Of a DNA stretch of 60,526 nucleotides, positions 41,879 through 52,968 are shown piece after piece. The stretch is from NCBI RefSeq assembly GCF_009862265.1, contig NZ_WWGX01000094.1, positions 1-60,526 on the forward strand, read 5' to 3'. Origin of the DNA: Streptomyces sp. SID8352 (GTDB lineage Bacteria; Actinomycetota; Actinomycetes; Streptomycetales; Streptomycetaceae). The notes beneath the pieces are model-generated. The model saw only the letters and a list, made by a program, of their open reading frames with translations. It searched no databases and had not been told where the DNA came from. A program made the translations under genes and the position numbers. Every line of letters begins with the position of its first letter. Position 1 is the first letter of the stretch.

Positions 41879-42024
41879 TTGTGTTATTCGGTTTTCCCGC
41901 CGCCTCCCGGCCCTTTCGGCCCGTTCCGGCGACAGGAAGAACATTACATGACTGCCGCCGTCATGTGAAATCCATTGGCCACACCCCTTGTGACCTGCGA
42001 AAACGCCCTGTGCGAGGGGAACGA

Positions 42025-42052
42025 CGAAGCCCCGGCCGGGGCCGGGGCTTCG
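42025..42052. terminator. Terminator after tRNA-Ser
   Basis: 12-bp stem CGAAGCCCCGGC / GCCGGGGCTTCG with a 4-nt loop, 7 bp past the tRNA-Ser 3' end. Confidence 0.85.
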
Positions 42053-42058
42053 GTGGTG

Positions 42059-42149
42059 CGGAGGCGGAGGGATTTGAACCCTCGATGGGGGGTAAACCCC
42101 AAACCGCATTAGCAGTGCGGCGCCATAGACCGGACTAGGCGACGCCTCC
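42059..42149 (-). tRNA. tRNA-Ser(GCT)
   Basis: 91-nt class II tRNA: acceptor GGAGGCG/CGCCTCC, anticodon loop CTGCTAA (anticodon GCT), long variable arm (GGGGTTTACCCC) and T-loop TTCAAAT. Encodes reading of AGC/AGT. Confidence 0.95.
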
Positions 42150-42314
42150 TCACACGCACCCCCGCGTGCGAGCGCGAGCGGTGTGTGCAGATGATGTCAC
42201 AGACGAGCGCCGTGTCACCAATCGGCCCCCACGGTACTAGGCAGGCGGCCCGCAGGGCAAAGCCCTTCGCGCGCGGCACCGCAACGTCCCGGGGGCCGGC
42301 GCGTTAGGCAGGGC

Positions 42315-42890
42315 ATGAAGCAGGTCACCCGCATCCTCGGTGCCGCCGCCGCGTCCGCCGCCGGCCTCGCCGCGCTGTGCGCCGCACCCCCGGCCGCCGC
42401 CGCACCCCCGGCCGCCGCCGCACCCCCGGCCACCACCGCACCCCCGGCCGCCGTAGCGCCCCCCGACGGCCGTCCCGCCGCGCTCACCACCCCCGCGGCA
42501 CCGGCCGCATCCGCCGTCCTCACCACACCCGCCCGCGTCCCCGCCCGCGCGGGCGACCGGCTCACCGTCACCGTCCGGCACGCCGGTGCCGGGGCCGACG
42601 GGACGTACGTGCTGTTCTGCCACCCCGCCCGGGGGACCCACCCGGACCCGGCGGGGGCCTGCGACGCGCTGGACCGGGGCACCCGGTGGGGGCGGGACGC
42701 CTTCGCCCCGGTCCCGGAGGGCGCCATGTGCACCATGCAGTACGGCGGACCGGCCACCGCGCGGGTCACCGGGACCTGGGCCGGGCGGCCCGTCGACGCG
42801 GTCTTCCGACGCGGCGACGGCTGCGAGATCGAGCGCTGGGACCGGATGGTGCCGCTGCTGCCCCAACCCGGCTCACCCGTACGGCCGTAG
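42315..42890 (+). CDS. SSI-family secreted serine protease inhibitor
   Basis: 191 residues. A signal peptide (MKQVTRILGAAAASAAGLAALCAAP) is followed by an unusual Ala/Pro repeat linker (about 24-75) and the subtilisin-inhibitor fold (about 75-185): GTYVLFCHP, THPDPAGACDAL, AMCTMQYGGP, VTGTWAGRPVDAVF. By alignment with classical SSI (MCPM-V), the reactive bond would be Met-Gln in MCTMQY. Four Cys (C-C, C-C) are present. Exported inhibitor of extracellular proteases. Confidence 0.85.
   Translation: MKQVTRILGAAAASAAGLAALCAAPPAAAAPPAAAAPPATTAPPAAVAPPDGRPAALTTPAAPAASAVLTTPARVPARAGDRLTVTVRHAGAGADGTYVLFCHPARGTHPDPAGACDALDRGTRWGRDAFAPVPEGAMCTMQYGGPATARVTGTWAGRPVDAVFRRGDGCEIERWDRMVPLLPQPGSPVRP
42384..42455. 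repeat. 18-bp tandem repeat in SSI-like gene, four copies
   Basis: GCACCCCCGGCCGCCGCC repeated four times (last two slightly diverged), encoding APPAAA-type hexapeptides. Confidence 0.9.
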
Positions 42891-43055
42891 TGGGATCCGG
42901 TCACACGTTCTACGTCATCTCCTCGTGCGACCTCCCTCTCATCGCGCACCGCCTCCCGACCCTCAGCGCTTAGACTCCCTCGCGTGACAGGCCGGGGGCC
43001 CCTTGGCAAGATGGCCGGGCGGTCGGCCGGCGCGGTAACAGGAGGGAAGCGTCTC

Positions 43056-46000
43056 GTGAGCAGCAGGCCATCCCGAGGCGCTGCTCGCCTCGCAGCCATA
43101 CTGGACGCTCTGCCGGACGCGTTGGTCCTGGTCAACGCGAACGGCACCGTCGTCAACGCCAACAGCATCGCGCTGGAGGCGTTCGAGACGCCCGGTACGG
43201 CACTCGTCGGGCGCGGGCTGCTGGATCTGCTGCCGCACTTCGACTCGCGGCTGATCCCCGGGTCGATGCGGCGCCCCGGCCACGCCGACCCCCGGGCGAG
43301 GACCAAGCCGACGCGGATGGTGGCCCGGCGCACCGACGGCGCCGAGTTCCCCGTCGAGGTGGCCAGCGCCAACCTGGAGAACGGCCAGCAGGCCTACGAC
43401 GCCCACGGCTACACCGGCGACGAACTGCTGATGCTCGTCGTGCGCGACCTGACCGGGACCATCGACACCGAGGCCGAGCTGGCGCGCTCGCAGCGGCAGA
43501 CGGAGATGATCCTGCGGGCCGCCGCCGAGGGCGTCGTCGGCACCGACACCGACGGGCGGATCGTCCTGGTCAACCCGGCGGCCGCGCAGATCCTCGGCTA
43601 CCGGGCCAGCGACCTCGGCGGCCGGGAGCTGCACACCCTCGTACTGCACTCCCGCGCCGACGGCTCCCCTTTCCCGTACGACGAGTCGCCGCTCGCCGAC
43701 ACCCTGCGCTCCGGGCGCAAGCACCGGGTGCGCGGGCAGGTGCTGTTCGCCAAGAACGGCGACCAGGTGTCCGTCGACCTGACCACCGCGCCCGTCCGCG
43801 ACGGCGACCAGCTCGTCGGCGCCGTGATGACCTTCACCGACCGGCGGCCCTACGAGTCGCTGCTGGAGGAGAGGGAGAGCGCCGAGAAGGCCCACGCCGA
43901 GGACCGGGAGCGGCTCGCGGAGGAGCACGCCGCCGAGCTGACCGCCCTGCGGCAGCGGCACGTGCGCGAGCTGGAGGAGCTGGAGGAGCAGCAGGCCGAG
44001 CGGCTCGCCGCCGACGAGGAGCGGTACGCCGCCCTCGGCGAGCGGGAGAAGGACCGCTACGAGGCGCTCGCGGCCCGGCACGAGCAGTTGCTGACGCTGC
44101 TGGGGACGTCCCTGCGCGGTCCGCTGGAGGAGCTGCGCCGTGAGCTGGCCGCGCTCGCCTCGGACGACGCCGGACAGCTCTGGCCCGAGGCCAACCAGGT
44201 GCTCCACCACCTGACGGCCGGCTATTCGCGCATCACCACCCTCATCGACAACGTCCTCGGCTACCAGCGGCTCGACACCGGCGCCGAGGGCGTCAGCCGG
44301 ACCAAGGCGATGCTCGACGCGGTCGTCACCGCCGGGGTCGACGGGGCCGTCGAGCTGATCGGGCCCGGCCGGGTGCAGTTCGCGGTGCACGCGCCGCCCA
44401 TCGAGGCCGAGGTCGATCCCCGGCTGCTGGCCACCGCCCTGGCGCACCTCGTCGCGGACGTCGCGGGCGTCGACGCGACCGGCAACACGCCGCTGTCCGC
44501 GGCCGGCGGCTACCTCGACAACACGGTCGTGGTGGCGGCGGCGCAGCGCGGCGAGGTCGTACGGATCGAGGTGCGCGGGCCGTACGCGGGCGGGGACCCG
44601 GTGCACGAGCCGATCGTGCGCGGGATCGTCCGGGCGCACGGCGGCGTGCTGCAGACGCACGAGGTGCCGGGGATGAGCGGCAGCGCGTACGTACTGGAGG
44701 TGCCCATCGGGGGCGGGGCCGGGGCGGTTCCCGTCGCGGCCGCGGCCCCCGGTGCGGTACCGGTCCCGGACGCGCCCGCCGGGGACGCGCCGGGCCCGGA
44801 GGCGGCTCCCGGGGACGCGGAGGGCATCGGGGCCACCGGTCCCGCCGACGCCCTCGCCGGTCACGAGGCGGACGCCGCCGTCGGAGGCACCGCCCCGGAC
44901 GCCGGGCCCGCCACCGTGGGCGGGCGGCGGCGGGCCCGGCGCGGCTCCACCGACGCCTTCCTGGAGAGCGGGGCCGCGCCGCACCCCGGCGACGACGGCG
45001 AGGGAACCGACGGGGCCGAGGACAGCGCGCCGACCGGACGCCGCAGGCGGCGCGCGGCAGCGGCGCCGGGGCCGGCCGCGCCGGTCCCCGCGCAGACCCC
45101 CCAGAACACCCAGAGCACCCAGACCGTGCAGGCCGCGCCGGGCGACCCCAGCGGCGGCACCGGGCGCAGGCGCGGCCGTCCCGCCGAGATCCCGGGCGCA
45201 GGGGAGGGCACCGCGCCGCAGGGCGCGCCCACCGGCGTGTCCGAGGGCGCCGTCGTCACGGCCGCCGAGCACGCCGCGGGGGCCGCGGCCTCCCGCACCG
45301 GCCTGGGCGCGGCCGTGCCGCCGCACGGCGTGCCGGTGGCACCGCAGGGCATGCCGGTGGCACCGCAGGGGCTGCCCCCCGCGTCGGCGCAGCCGAGCCT
45401 TCCCCCCGTGTCCTCGCAGGGCGCGTCACCGCAGGACGCGTCCGTGCCCGGCGGGCGGCGTGCCCGGCGGGCGGACGGGGAGCGGCACGCCCTGCCCCCG
45501 GCACTGCCCGCGCACTCCGCCGACGAGGTCGTTCCGGACGGGTCCGGGCAGCCCACCGGGCGGCGGCGCCGCGCGCTGGCCTCCGCGAACAAGCGGGCGG
45601 CGGCGCAGGAGGCGGCGCCGCGCCAGGTGTTCGCGCTGCCGCCCGCCGAGGCGGACCGCCCGGCCGACCCGACCGGGGCCGGGGCGGCGGACGCCGGGGC
45701 GATGGCGGCCGACACGACCGCCGGGGCCCCCGGGGACCCCGGCGCCGTCGGCGTTGCCGGTGGCCCCGGGGTCCCCGGTGGCCCCGCGGTCCCCGGTGGC
45801 CCCGGGGTTCCCACGGCCGCCGGGGCCGTGCCGCCCGGGGGACTGCCCACCGGCCGGGTCCGGCTGCCCGAGCAGCCCGCGCCGGGCGCGGCCCGTCGCG
45901 CGGGAGCCCACCCGGGCGCCGCCGTGTCCCACCCCGCCGCCGGGGCCCAGGACGACGGACGGCACGACGCCGCCCCGCACGACCGGGCCGACGACCACAC

Positions 46001-47831
46001 CCCGCCGCAGCCGCACCCCACCGAGACGCCGACCGGACGGCGCCGCCGGGCCGTCCCCACGCAGCCGGACGGTCAGGACGCCTCCGCCGGGGCCGCCGGG
46101 CCGCTGCCGGGCGCTCCGCTGCCGATGCCGGGGGCGCCCGTAGCTCCCGTGGACCCGGGGACTCCCGTACCGCCGGGGGCGCCCGGTGCGCCCGGTGCCC
46201 CCGTGGCCGCGCGGGGCACGACCGCGCACGCCGTGGCGCAGCCGCCGCAGGGGGGCGCACCCGCAGCACCCCCCGTGTCCCCCGCAGCCCCCGCGCCCGG
46301 CGACCCCGCCGCGTCCGCCGCCCCCGGGGCCACCCCGCCCCACGGGCACGCCGCTCCCACCGCGCCCCCCGAGGGCACCCTCCCGCCCGCCGGGAGCACC
46401 CCGCCGCCCGCGCAGCTCCCGCCCGAGCACGGCCACGCCGCGGACCGTGCGACCGTCGGCGGCCAGGGCCTCCCGGCGCCGCGGCCGTGGCCCGGCACCG
46501 GTGACACGACATCGGGCGCGGCCACCCCCGTGCCGCCCGCCGCCCCGGCTCCTGGCGCGCCCCTCCCCACCCCGAGCCAGGGCACCCCGCTGCCGCCCGA
46601 GGCGCCGCGCGCGGCGCAGCCGCTGCCCGCCGAGACCGGGGCGCCGGTGGACCCGGACTCGACGCAGGGCCGGGCGTTCAGCGTGCGCACCCTGGGCCAG
46701 GGCGTGCCGTTCTCCCGGCAGGCCGCGCAGGTCCAGCAGCAGACGGCCCCCGCACCGCGTCCGGCGGTCACCCCCGCCCCTCAGCAGCCGAACAACGGCT
46801 CGGGCCGCCGCCGCAAGCTCGGCACCCCGCCCGACCCGGCCGCCGGACGCCCGGAGCAGGGCGCCCGCCCGCACCCGTCGGCCGAGCAGCCGCCGCTCGC
46901 CGCGTCCCCGGGAACCCAGCCGCAGCCCCAGGCCCCGGAGCCGGGCGACGGCCAGGCCAGGCCCGTACCGGGCACCGAGGGCGTGGGCCGGTCGTACGCC
47001 ATAGGCGCGCCCGACCGGAACGCGGCCGAGGGCCCCGAGCCGCTCGACGGTCCCGGCGGTGCCGTGGAGGTGGCGGATCCGCCGCGTCCGCAGCCGATGG
47101 ACGACGAGCTGCCGCCCGAGCCGCTGGACAACCCGCGCCGGCTGCTGGTGTGGCCCGCGCCCGACGTCTCCACGCAGCAGGCGCTCAGCGACCGGGGCTA
47201 CCGTCCCGTCATCGTGCACTCGCGCGAGGAGGTGGACGCGCAGATCGCGGCGTTCCCGGCGGCGCTGTTCGTGGACCCGCTGACCGGGCCGATCACCCGT
47301 ACCGCGCTGCAGTCGCTGCGCCAGGCGGCGGTCGCCGCCGAGGTGCCCGTCCTGGTCACGGCCGGGCTCGGGCAGGCGTCGCGCGACGCGGCGTACGGCG
47401 CCGATCCCGCCGTCCTGCTCAAGGCGCTGGCGCCGCGCGACAGCGAACAGCACCCGCCCCGGGTCCTGCTGATCGAGGAGCACACGGAGATCGCGCTGGC
47501 GCTGACCGCGACACTGGAGCGGCGCGGGATGCAGGTGGCGCGGGCGGCGGGCGACGCCGACGCGGTGGCGCTGGCCGGGCAGTTCCGGCCGAACCTCGTC
47601 GTCATGGACCTGATGCGGGTGCACCGGCGGCAGGCCGGGATCGTGGACTGGCTGCGCGCGAACGGGCGGCTCAACCGCACCCCGCTGGTCGTCTACACCG
47701 CCGCCGTCGACCCGGCGGACCTACCGCGGCTGGCGTCGGGCGAGACCGTGCTGTTCCTGGCGGAGCGCTCCACCAGCGGCGAGGTGCAGTCCCGGATCGT
47801 GGAACTGCTGTCGCGGATCGGCACGAACTAG
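43056..47831 (+). CDS. Giant PAS-domain/kinase-like/receiver-like hybrid protein
   Basis: About 1591 residues. Two PAS domains (ILDALPDALVLVNANGTVV and LRAAAEGVVGTDTDGRIVLV), a coiled-coil (about 280-380), then a histidine-kinase-like region whose H-box position reads LGTSLRGPLEEL, without a His, and an ATPase-like part without clear G boxes. About 750 residues of Pro/Ala/Gly-rich sequence follow, punctuated by repeated GRRRR motifs, then two receiver-like domains; the last has VVMDLM Asp but lacks the usual KP Lys. GTG 43056 chosen for AGGAGG upstream and family-like start; GTG 42984 possible. Likely a scaffold rather than an active kinase. Confidence 0.8.
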   Translation: MSSRPSRGAARLAAILDALPDALVLVNANGTVVNANSIALEAFETPGTALVGRGLLDLLPHFDSRLIPGSMRRPGHADPRARTKPTRMVARRTDGAEFPVEVASANLENGQQAYDAHGYTGDELLMLVVRDLTGTIDTEAELARSQRQTEMILRAAAEGVVGTDTDGRIVLVNPAAAQILGYRASDLGGRELHTLVLHSRADGSPFPYDESPLADTLRSGRKHRVRGQVLFAKNGDQVSVDLTTAPVRDGDQLVGAVMTFTDRRPYESLLEERESAEKAHAEDRERLAEEHAAELTALRQRHVRELEELEEQQAERLAADEERYAALGEREKDRYEALAARHEQLLTLLGTSLRGPLEELRRELAALASDDAGQLWPEANQVLHHLTAGYSRITTLIDNVLGYQRLDTGAEGVSRTKAMLDAVVTAGVDGAVELIGPGRVQFAVHAPPIEAEVDPRLLATALAHLVADVAGVDATGNTPLSAAGGYLDNTVVVAAAQRGEVVRIEVRGPYAGGDPVHEPIVRGIVRAHGGVLQTHEVPGMSGSAYVLEVPIGGGAGAVPVAAAAPGAVPVPDAPAGDAPGPEAAPGDAEGIGATGPADALAGHEADAAVGGTAPDAGPATVGGRRRARRGSTDAFLESGAAPHPGDDGEGTDGAEDSAPTGRRRRRAAAAPGPAAPVPAQTPQNTQSTQTVQAAPGDPSGGTGRRRGRPAEIPGAGEGTAPQGAPTGVSEGAVVTAAEHAAGAAASRTGLGAAVPPHGVPVAPQGMPVAPQGLPPASAQPSLPPVSSQGASPQDASVPGGRRARRADGERHALPPALPAHSADEVVPDGSGQPTGRRRRALASANKRAAAQEAAPRQVFALPPAEADRPADPTGAGAADAGAMAADTTAGAPGDPGAVGVAGGPGVPGGPAVPGGPGVPTAAGAVPPGGLPTGRVRLPEQPAPGAARRAGAHPGAAVSHPAAGAQDDGRHDAAPHDRADDHTPPQPHPTETPTGRRRRAVPTQPDGQDASAGAAGPLPGAPLPMPGAPVAPVDPGTPVPPGAPGAPGAPVAARGTTAHAVAQPPQGGAPAAPPVSPAAPAPGDPAASAAPGATPPHGHAAPTAPPEGTLPPAGSTPPPAQLPPEHGHAADRATVGGQGLPAPRPWPGTGDTTSGAATPVPPAAPAPGAPLPTPSQGTPLPPEAPRAAQPLPAETGAPVDPDSTQGRAFSVRTLGQGVPFSRQAAQVQQQTAPAPRPAVTPAPQQPNNGSGRRRKLGTPPDPAAGRPEQGARPHPSAEQPPLAASPGTQPQPQAPEPGDGQARPVPGTEGVGRSYAIGAPDRNAAEGPEPLDGPGGAVEVADPPRPQPMDDELPPEPLDNPRRLLVWPAPDVSTQQALSDRGYRPVIVHSREEVDAQIAAFPAALFVDPLTGPITRTALQSLRQAAVAAEVPVLVTAGLGQASRDAAYGADPAVLLKALAPRDSEQHPPRVLLIEEHTEIALALTATLERRGMQVARAAGDADAVALAGQFRPNLVVMDLMRVHRRQAGIVDWLRANGRLNRTPLVVYTAAVDPADLPRLASGETVLFLAERSTSGEVQSRIVELLSRIGTN

Positions 47832-47850
47832 GGTCGCCTACCGGCGGGGG

Positions 47851-47886
47851 CGGGGCGGGTCCGGTGGGAACGCCGGGCCCGCCCCG
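47851..47886. terminator. Terminator after the PAS protein gene
   Basis: CGGGGCGGG / CCCGCCCCG stem just after the stop at 47831. Confidence 0.6.
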
Positions 47887-48501
47887 CGCCGGTTCGGGGG
47901 CCGGCTCGGGGCCACCCCGCACCGGTTCGGGGCCACCCCCGCCGCCGCGAGCGCGTCCGTCCCACGGGGGGGCCGGTCCGGGTGGGTTCCGGTTCAGAGC
48001 CGTTCCGGTCCGGGCGGTACACATGCGGTGGCTCGTCGGCGGATGCTCGGGCACACGGCTCCGGCGGTGCGCGGACATCGGCGACAGCAACACCATCCGG
48101 CGGAGCACACCCCCCGGCGCCTACCGGCCCGCAACGGCCCCGGACCAGCACCGAGCGTATGGGGCGTACGCGGCGCTGTACGGACGCATGCGCGGAGCCG
48201 TACGAGGGCGCTGTACGAGAGCGCTGTACGAGTGCTCGTGGAGCCGTGCGAGGGTGTCGCGCGGGGAAGGGGTGCACGGTGTGCGCGCGGCGACGTGAGG
48301 GGCCTGCGGGAGGGGGCCTGGACCCGGCCGTACCGGTTCGTTCCCGGCCGCACCGGGTCGTGCACGGGCGGCATGCGATGAGGTACGGCGCGCCGGGCAT
48401 CCCGGGGCCGTCCACGGACCCCCGGCAGGCTCCGTGCGGGACCGCTCAGCGGAGGACGACGGGTACGGCGGCCCCTCTCCCGGCCGGGAGGACGGTGCGG
48501 C
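47887..48501. other. Gene-free, repeat-bearing intergenic region
   Basis: No ORF with family features. Contains a 13-bp tandem (GTACGAGGGCGCT and variant copies) at 48200-48238. Open frames present are typical high-GC artefacts. Confidence 0.5.
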
Positions 48502-48816
48502 TCACCGCCGCTCCCCAGGGCCGGTCGCCCCGCGGCGGTCCCGTCGCCGGATCAGGAACGCGGCCAGGAGCGCTCCGACTATCAGCGGTCCGGCCACCCA
48601 GCGGGCCAGGTCCGACGCCCGGCCCGGTTCGCCGCCCCCCATCACGGCCACCGTTTCGGCGGTGAGGGAGATCCCCAGCACCAGATAGCCGAGCCCCCAG
48701 GCACGGACCACCCGGATCGGGCCCCGGATCATCTCCGGCAGCGCGTGCGGCCGGAACAGGGCCGAGACGCCCAGCACGCCGCAGCCCACCCCCATGACCA
48801 GGGTGAACACGTCCAT
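48502..48816 (-). CDS. Small multi-pass membrane protein
   Basis: 104 residues with three hydrophobic helices (FTLVMGVGCGVLGVSALF; WGLGYLVLGISLTAETVAVM; WVAGPLIVGALLAAFLI) and a basic tail. No family recognised. The ATG at 48816 is assumed; no strong ribosome site is visible. Lies downstream of the acyl-CoA ligase gene in the same direction, 335 bp after it. Confidence 0.55.
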   Translation of the reverse strand: MDVFTLVMGVGCGVLGVSALFRPHALPEMIRGPIRVVRAWGLGYLVLGISLTAETVAVMGGGEPGRASDLARWVAGPLIVGALLAAFLIRRRDRRGATGPGERR

Positions 48817-49151
48817 GGCCGTACCGAATGCCCCTGCCACCGCCCGAGCACCCCCTCTGTCCGCGCTCCCGGCGGCCCCCACGATGCCATGCGGCGGGAC
48901 GCCGACCGGGGCGGGGTGGGCGACGCCGCCCCTCCGGGCCGCCGGGAGCGGAGACCGGCGCGGGCCGGCGCCGCGGGGTGCCGCGGGGTGCCGGCCCGGG
49001 GCGAAGCGGGCGCCACGGCCCGGTCCGCGCCGGGGGCGGGCGCCGGGGCCGGGCCGGGCCGGGGAGCGAGCGGGCGCCCGGCGCGGGGCGGAGCCGGAGG
49101 CGAGCGGGCGCCTGGGAGGGGTCGCGGGAGGGGGTACGGGCCGGAGCCGGG

Positions 49152-50807
<1,656 letters not shown>

Positions 50808-50955
50808 GGTGTCCTCCCGGGGCGACATTGCCTACGCGGCGGTAAGGGGTGCGCTGATTCTGCGCACATACCGGGCGGTATGTCACTAGGGGAAGGGAAC
50901 GATCTTCCGGAGGCGCCCCTCGACGACCCCACCGATATCGCCATTCTATGGATGA

Positions 50956-51513
50956 TTACCGGATGAATCCCAGCTCGACGTCCTCGCGGAGCTTGCCGAG
51001 CGCCCGGGACACCGCCGACTTCACCGTGCCGACCGAGACACCGAGCACCTCTGCGGTCCTGGCCTCGCTGAGATCCTCGTAGTACCGCAGCACCACCATG
51101 GCCCGCTGCCGCGCCGGCAGCTTCATCACCGCCCGCCACATCGCGTCCCGCAGGGCCTGCCGCTCCGCCGGGTCGTCCCCGGCGGCCGGGGTCTCGGGCT
51201 CCGGCAGTTCCTCGCAGGCGAACTCGTCGACCTTGCGCTTGCGCCACTGCGAGGTGCGGGTGTTCAGCAGGGCCCGGCGCACATAGCCGTCGAGCGCCCG
51301 GTGGTCCTCGATCCGCTCCCAGGCGACGTAGGTCTTGGTGAGCGCGGTCTGCAGCAGGTCCTCCGCGTCGCTCGGATTCGCGGTCAGCGACCGGGCGGCA
51401 CGCAGCAGCACCGGCTGACGGGCCCGGACGTACGAGGAGAACGAGGGGTAGGCGACGGTCTGCGTCACGGCCGGGGCGGCCTTCGGGGCGCTGGTGCAGA
51501 CGGGTGGAGTCAT
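50956..51513 (-). CDS. SigE-family (ECF) RNA polymerase sigma factor
   Basis: 185 residues with sigma region 2 (FSSYVRARQPVLLRAARSLT, AEDLLQTALTKTYVAWERI) and region 4 (MKLPARQRAMVVLRYYEDLS, VGTVKSAVSRALGKLRE). Belongs to the actinobacterial SigE-family of small ECF sigma factors. No anti-sigma gene is adjacent, so its control is unclear. Confidence 0.9.
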   Translation of the reverse strand: MTPPVCTSAPKAAPAVTQTVAYPSFSSYVRARQPVLLRAARSLTANPSDAEDLLQTALTKTYVAWERIEDHRALDGYVRRALLNTRTSQWRKRKVDEFACEELPEPETPAAGDDPAERQALRDAMWRAVMKLPARQRAMVVLRYYEDLSEARTAEVLGVSVGTVKSAVSRALGKLREDVELGFIR

Positions 51514-52075
51514 GCCTCAACGCTAAGAGCGGGGGTACGGGAGCGGATCGGCCGCAGGTCCCGAAGCGGAGTCCGCCTCAGGTTGTAGGGGTGGGGTCAC
51601 CCCCACCTCCTGTAGGTGGACGAGAGGGGCGGAACTCCCGGACGACCGGGGTGCGGACACCCAGGGCTCCGGGCCCTCGGGAACGGGTGGGGGTGATGCG
51701 AAGGGTGTGGTACGGGCGCCGGAGGCGCGGGCCGGGCGGGGCGGTCCTGGAGACTCCCGGAGGCGCGGGTCCCGGAGGCGCGGTCGATGCCGATGACGGA
51801 GGCGCGGGCCGGGCAGAGCCGGTGCCGGAGGCGCGGGCCGGGCGGGGCGAGCTGGAAGGCGAGGCTCCGGAAGGCGCAGGCGGTGGCGGAGTGGCCGCGG
51901 CAGCTGGGCACGGCCGGGAGGAGGGGCGCGAACCCGCCGCCCCGGGCAGGGGTCCGGTACGGCCCCGGTACAGCCCGGCGACGGCCCGGGTACGGTACCG
52001 GAGCACCGCCGCTGGGCCGCCCGGTGACGACCCCGGGAAGCACGTGTCCGCCGGGCCGGCGGCCCGGCCCTCAGC
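51514..52075. other. Gene-free GC-rich region with direct repeats
   Basis: About 560 bp, no credible gene. Repeats of GGAGGCGCGGGCCGGGC occur at about 51720 and 51825, with partial copies between. Confidence 0.5.
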
Positions 52076-52399
52076 TCACCACAGCGGGGGGAAGCCGACG
52101 GACACGTTCTCGTTTCCCTGGTTGACGGACGTGAGGGCGGAGCCGTCGACCTGCGCGGTGTTGCTCTGGTTCGAGGCTCCCGGGCCGACCGCCTGCTGCT
52201 GTGTGGTCGACGCGTTGCCGCTGTTGTCCCCCGCGACCCCGCTGCCGAGGACCCCCGCCTCGGCCTCCGTCGCCGTCGCGCTCGATCCGCCGCCCGCCGC
52301 GGCCCCGTCGTCCGCCGCGGCGACACCGCCGAAGAGGGCGGCCGCGAGCGGCAGCGCGGCGACCGCGGCGATGACCCGGGCGGTACGGATGCTTGCCAT
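52076..52399 (-). CDS. Small secreted Asn/Gln/Ser-rich protein
   Basis: 107 residues: signal peptide (ARVIAAVAALPLAAALFGGVAAAD), then a Gly/Ser/Asn/Gln-rich mature part (SGNASTTQQQAVGP, NQSNTAQVDGSALTSVNQGN) ending NVSVGFPPLW. Rodlin- or chaplin-like in composition but not a clear match. ATG 52399 with GGAGGA upstream. Confidence 0.7.
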   Translation of the reverse strand: MASIRTARVIAAVAALPLAAALFGGVAAADDGAAAGGGSSATATEAEAGVLGSGVAGDNSGNASTTQQQAVGPGASNQSNTAQVDGSALTSVNQGNENVSVGFPPLW

Positions 52400-52968
52400 G
52401 TGGTTCCTCCAGAAAGATGCGCCCCGGCGGACCGCCGACCGCGCGAACCGTCCATGTACGTGGGTGGACCGGCCGAACCGGCCGGTGTGCGGGGACGGTT
52501 GGCCGACCGCCCCGACGCGGTGCACGACGTCGCGTGATCAGAATTGCCCAGCGGCCGTCGAACCAACCACCCCGGACGGCATCATTCGCCCTCAAGCGTG
52601 AGCACTTGTCGATAAACCCCTTTCAACACGCATTTCCCCCTGTCAGGGGCGGACGTGCCAGGGAAACCGCACGGCCTCGGGCGCCGCAAGGGGTGAAGCG
52701 TTCCGTCACCGCCCCCGGACCGTCCCGGACCGCTCCGGCGCGCACTGCCCCGACCGCCCACCGGACACGGGCGCGGCCCGGGGGCAGGCGCGACGCGAAG
52801 GCAGGGGCGGCCCGGGGCAGGCGCGGCCCGAGGGCGGAGGCAAGCGCAGTCCGGGGCAGGCGCGGTCCGAAGGCGGAGGCAAGCGCAGTCCGGGGCGGGC
52901 ACGGCCCAGAGGTGGGCACAGGCACGGCACGGCACGGACACGGCCCCGGGCCCGCGCCCGGCCAGGGG
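52400..52968. other. Intergenic with a 39-bp tandem repeat
   Basis: No gene recognised. A 39-bp unit is repeated head to tail at 52812-52850 and 52851-52889 with two or three mismatches. It also holds the promoter of the secreted protein gene. Confidence 0.55.

Noticed and set aside
42963..47624. Long minus-strand frames antisense to the PAS protein
   Set aside because: No motifs; they arise from the GC-rich codons of the Pro/Ala/Gly region.
47982..48665. 227-residue plus-strand ORF
   Set aside because: Low-complexity Gly/Arg/Pro sequence crossing tandem 13-mers and antisense to the small membrane gene.
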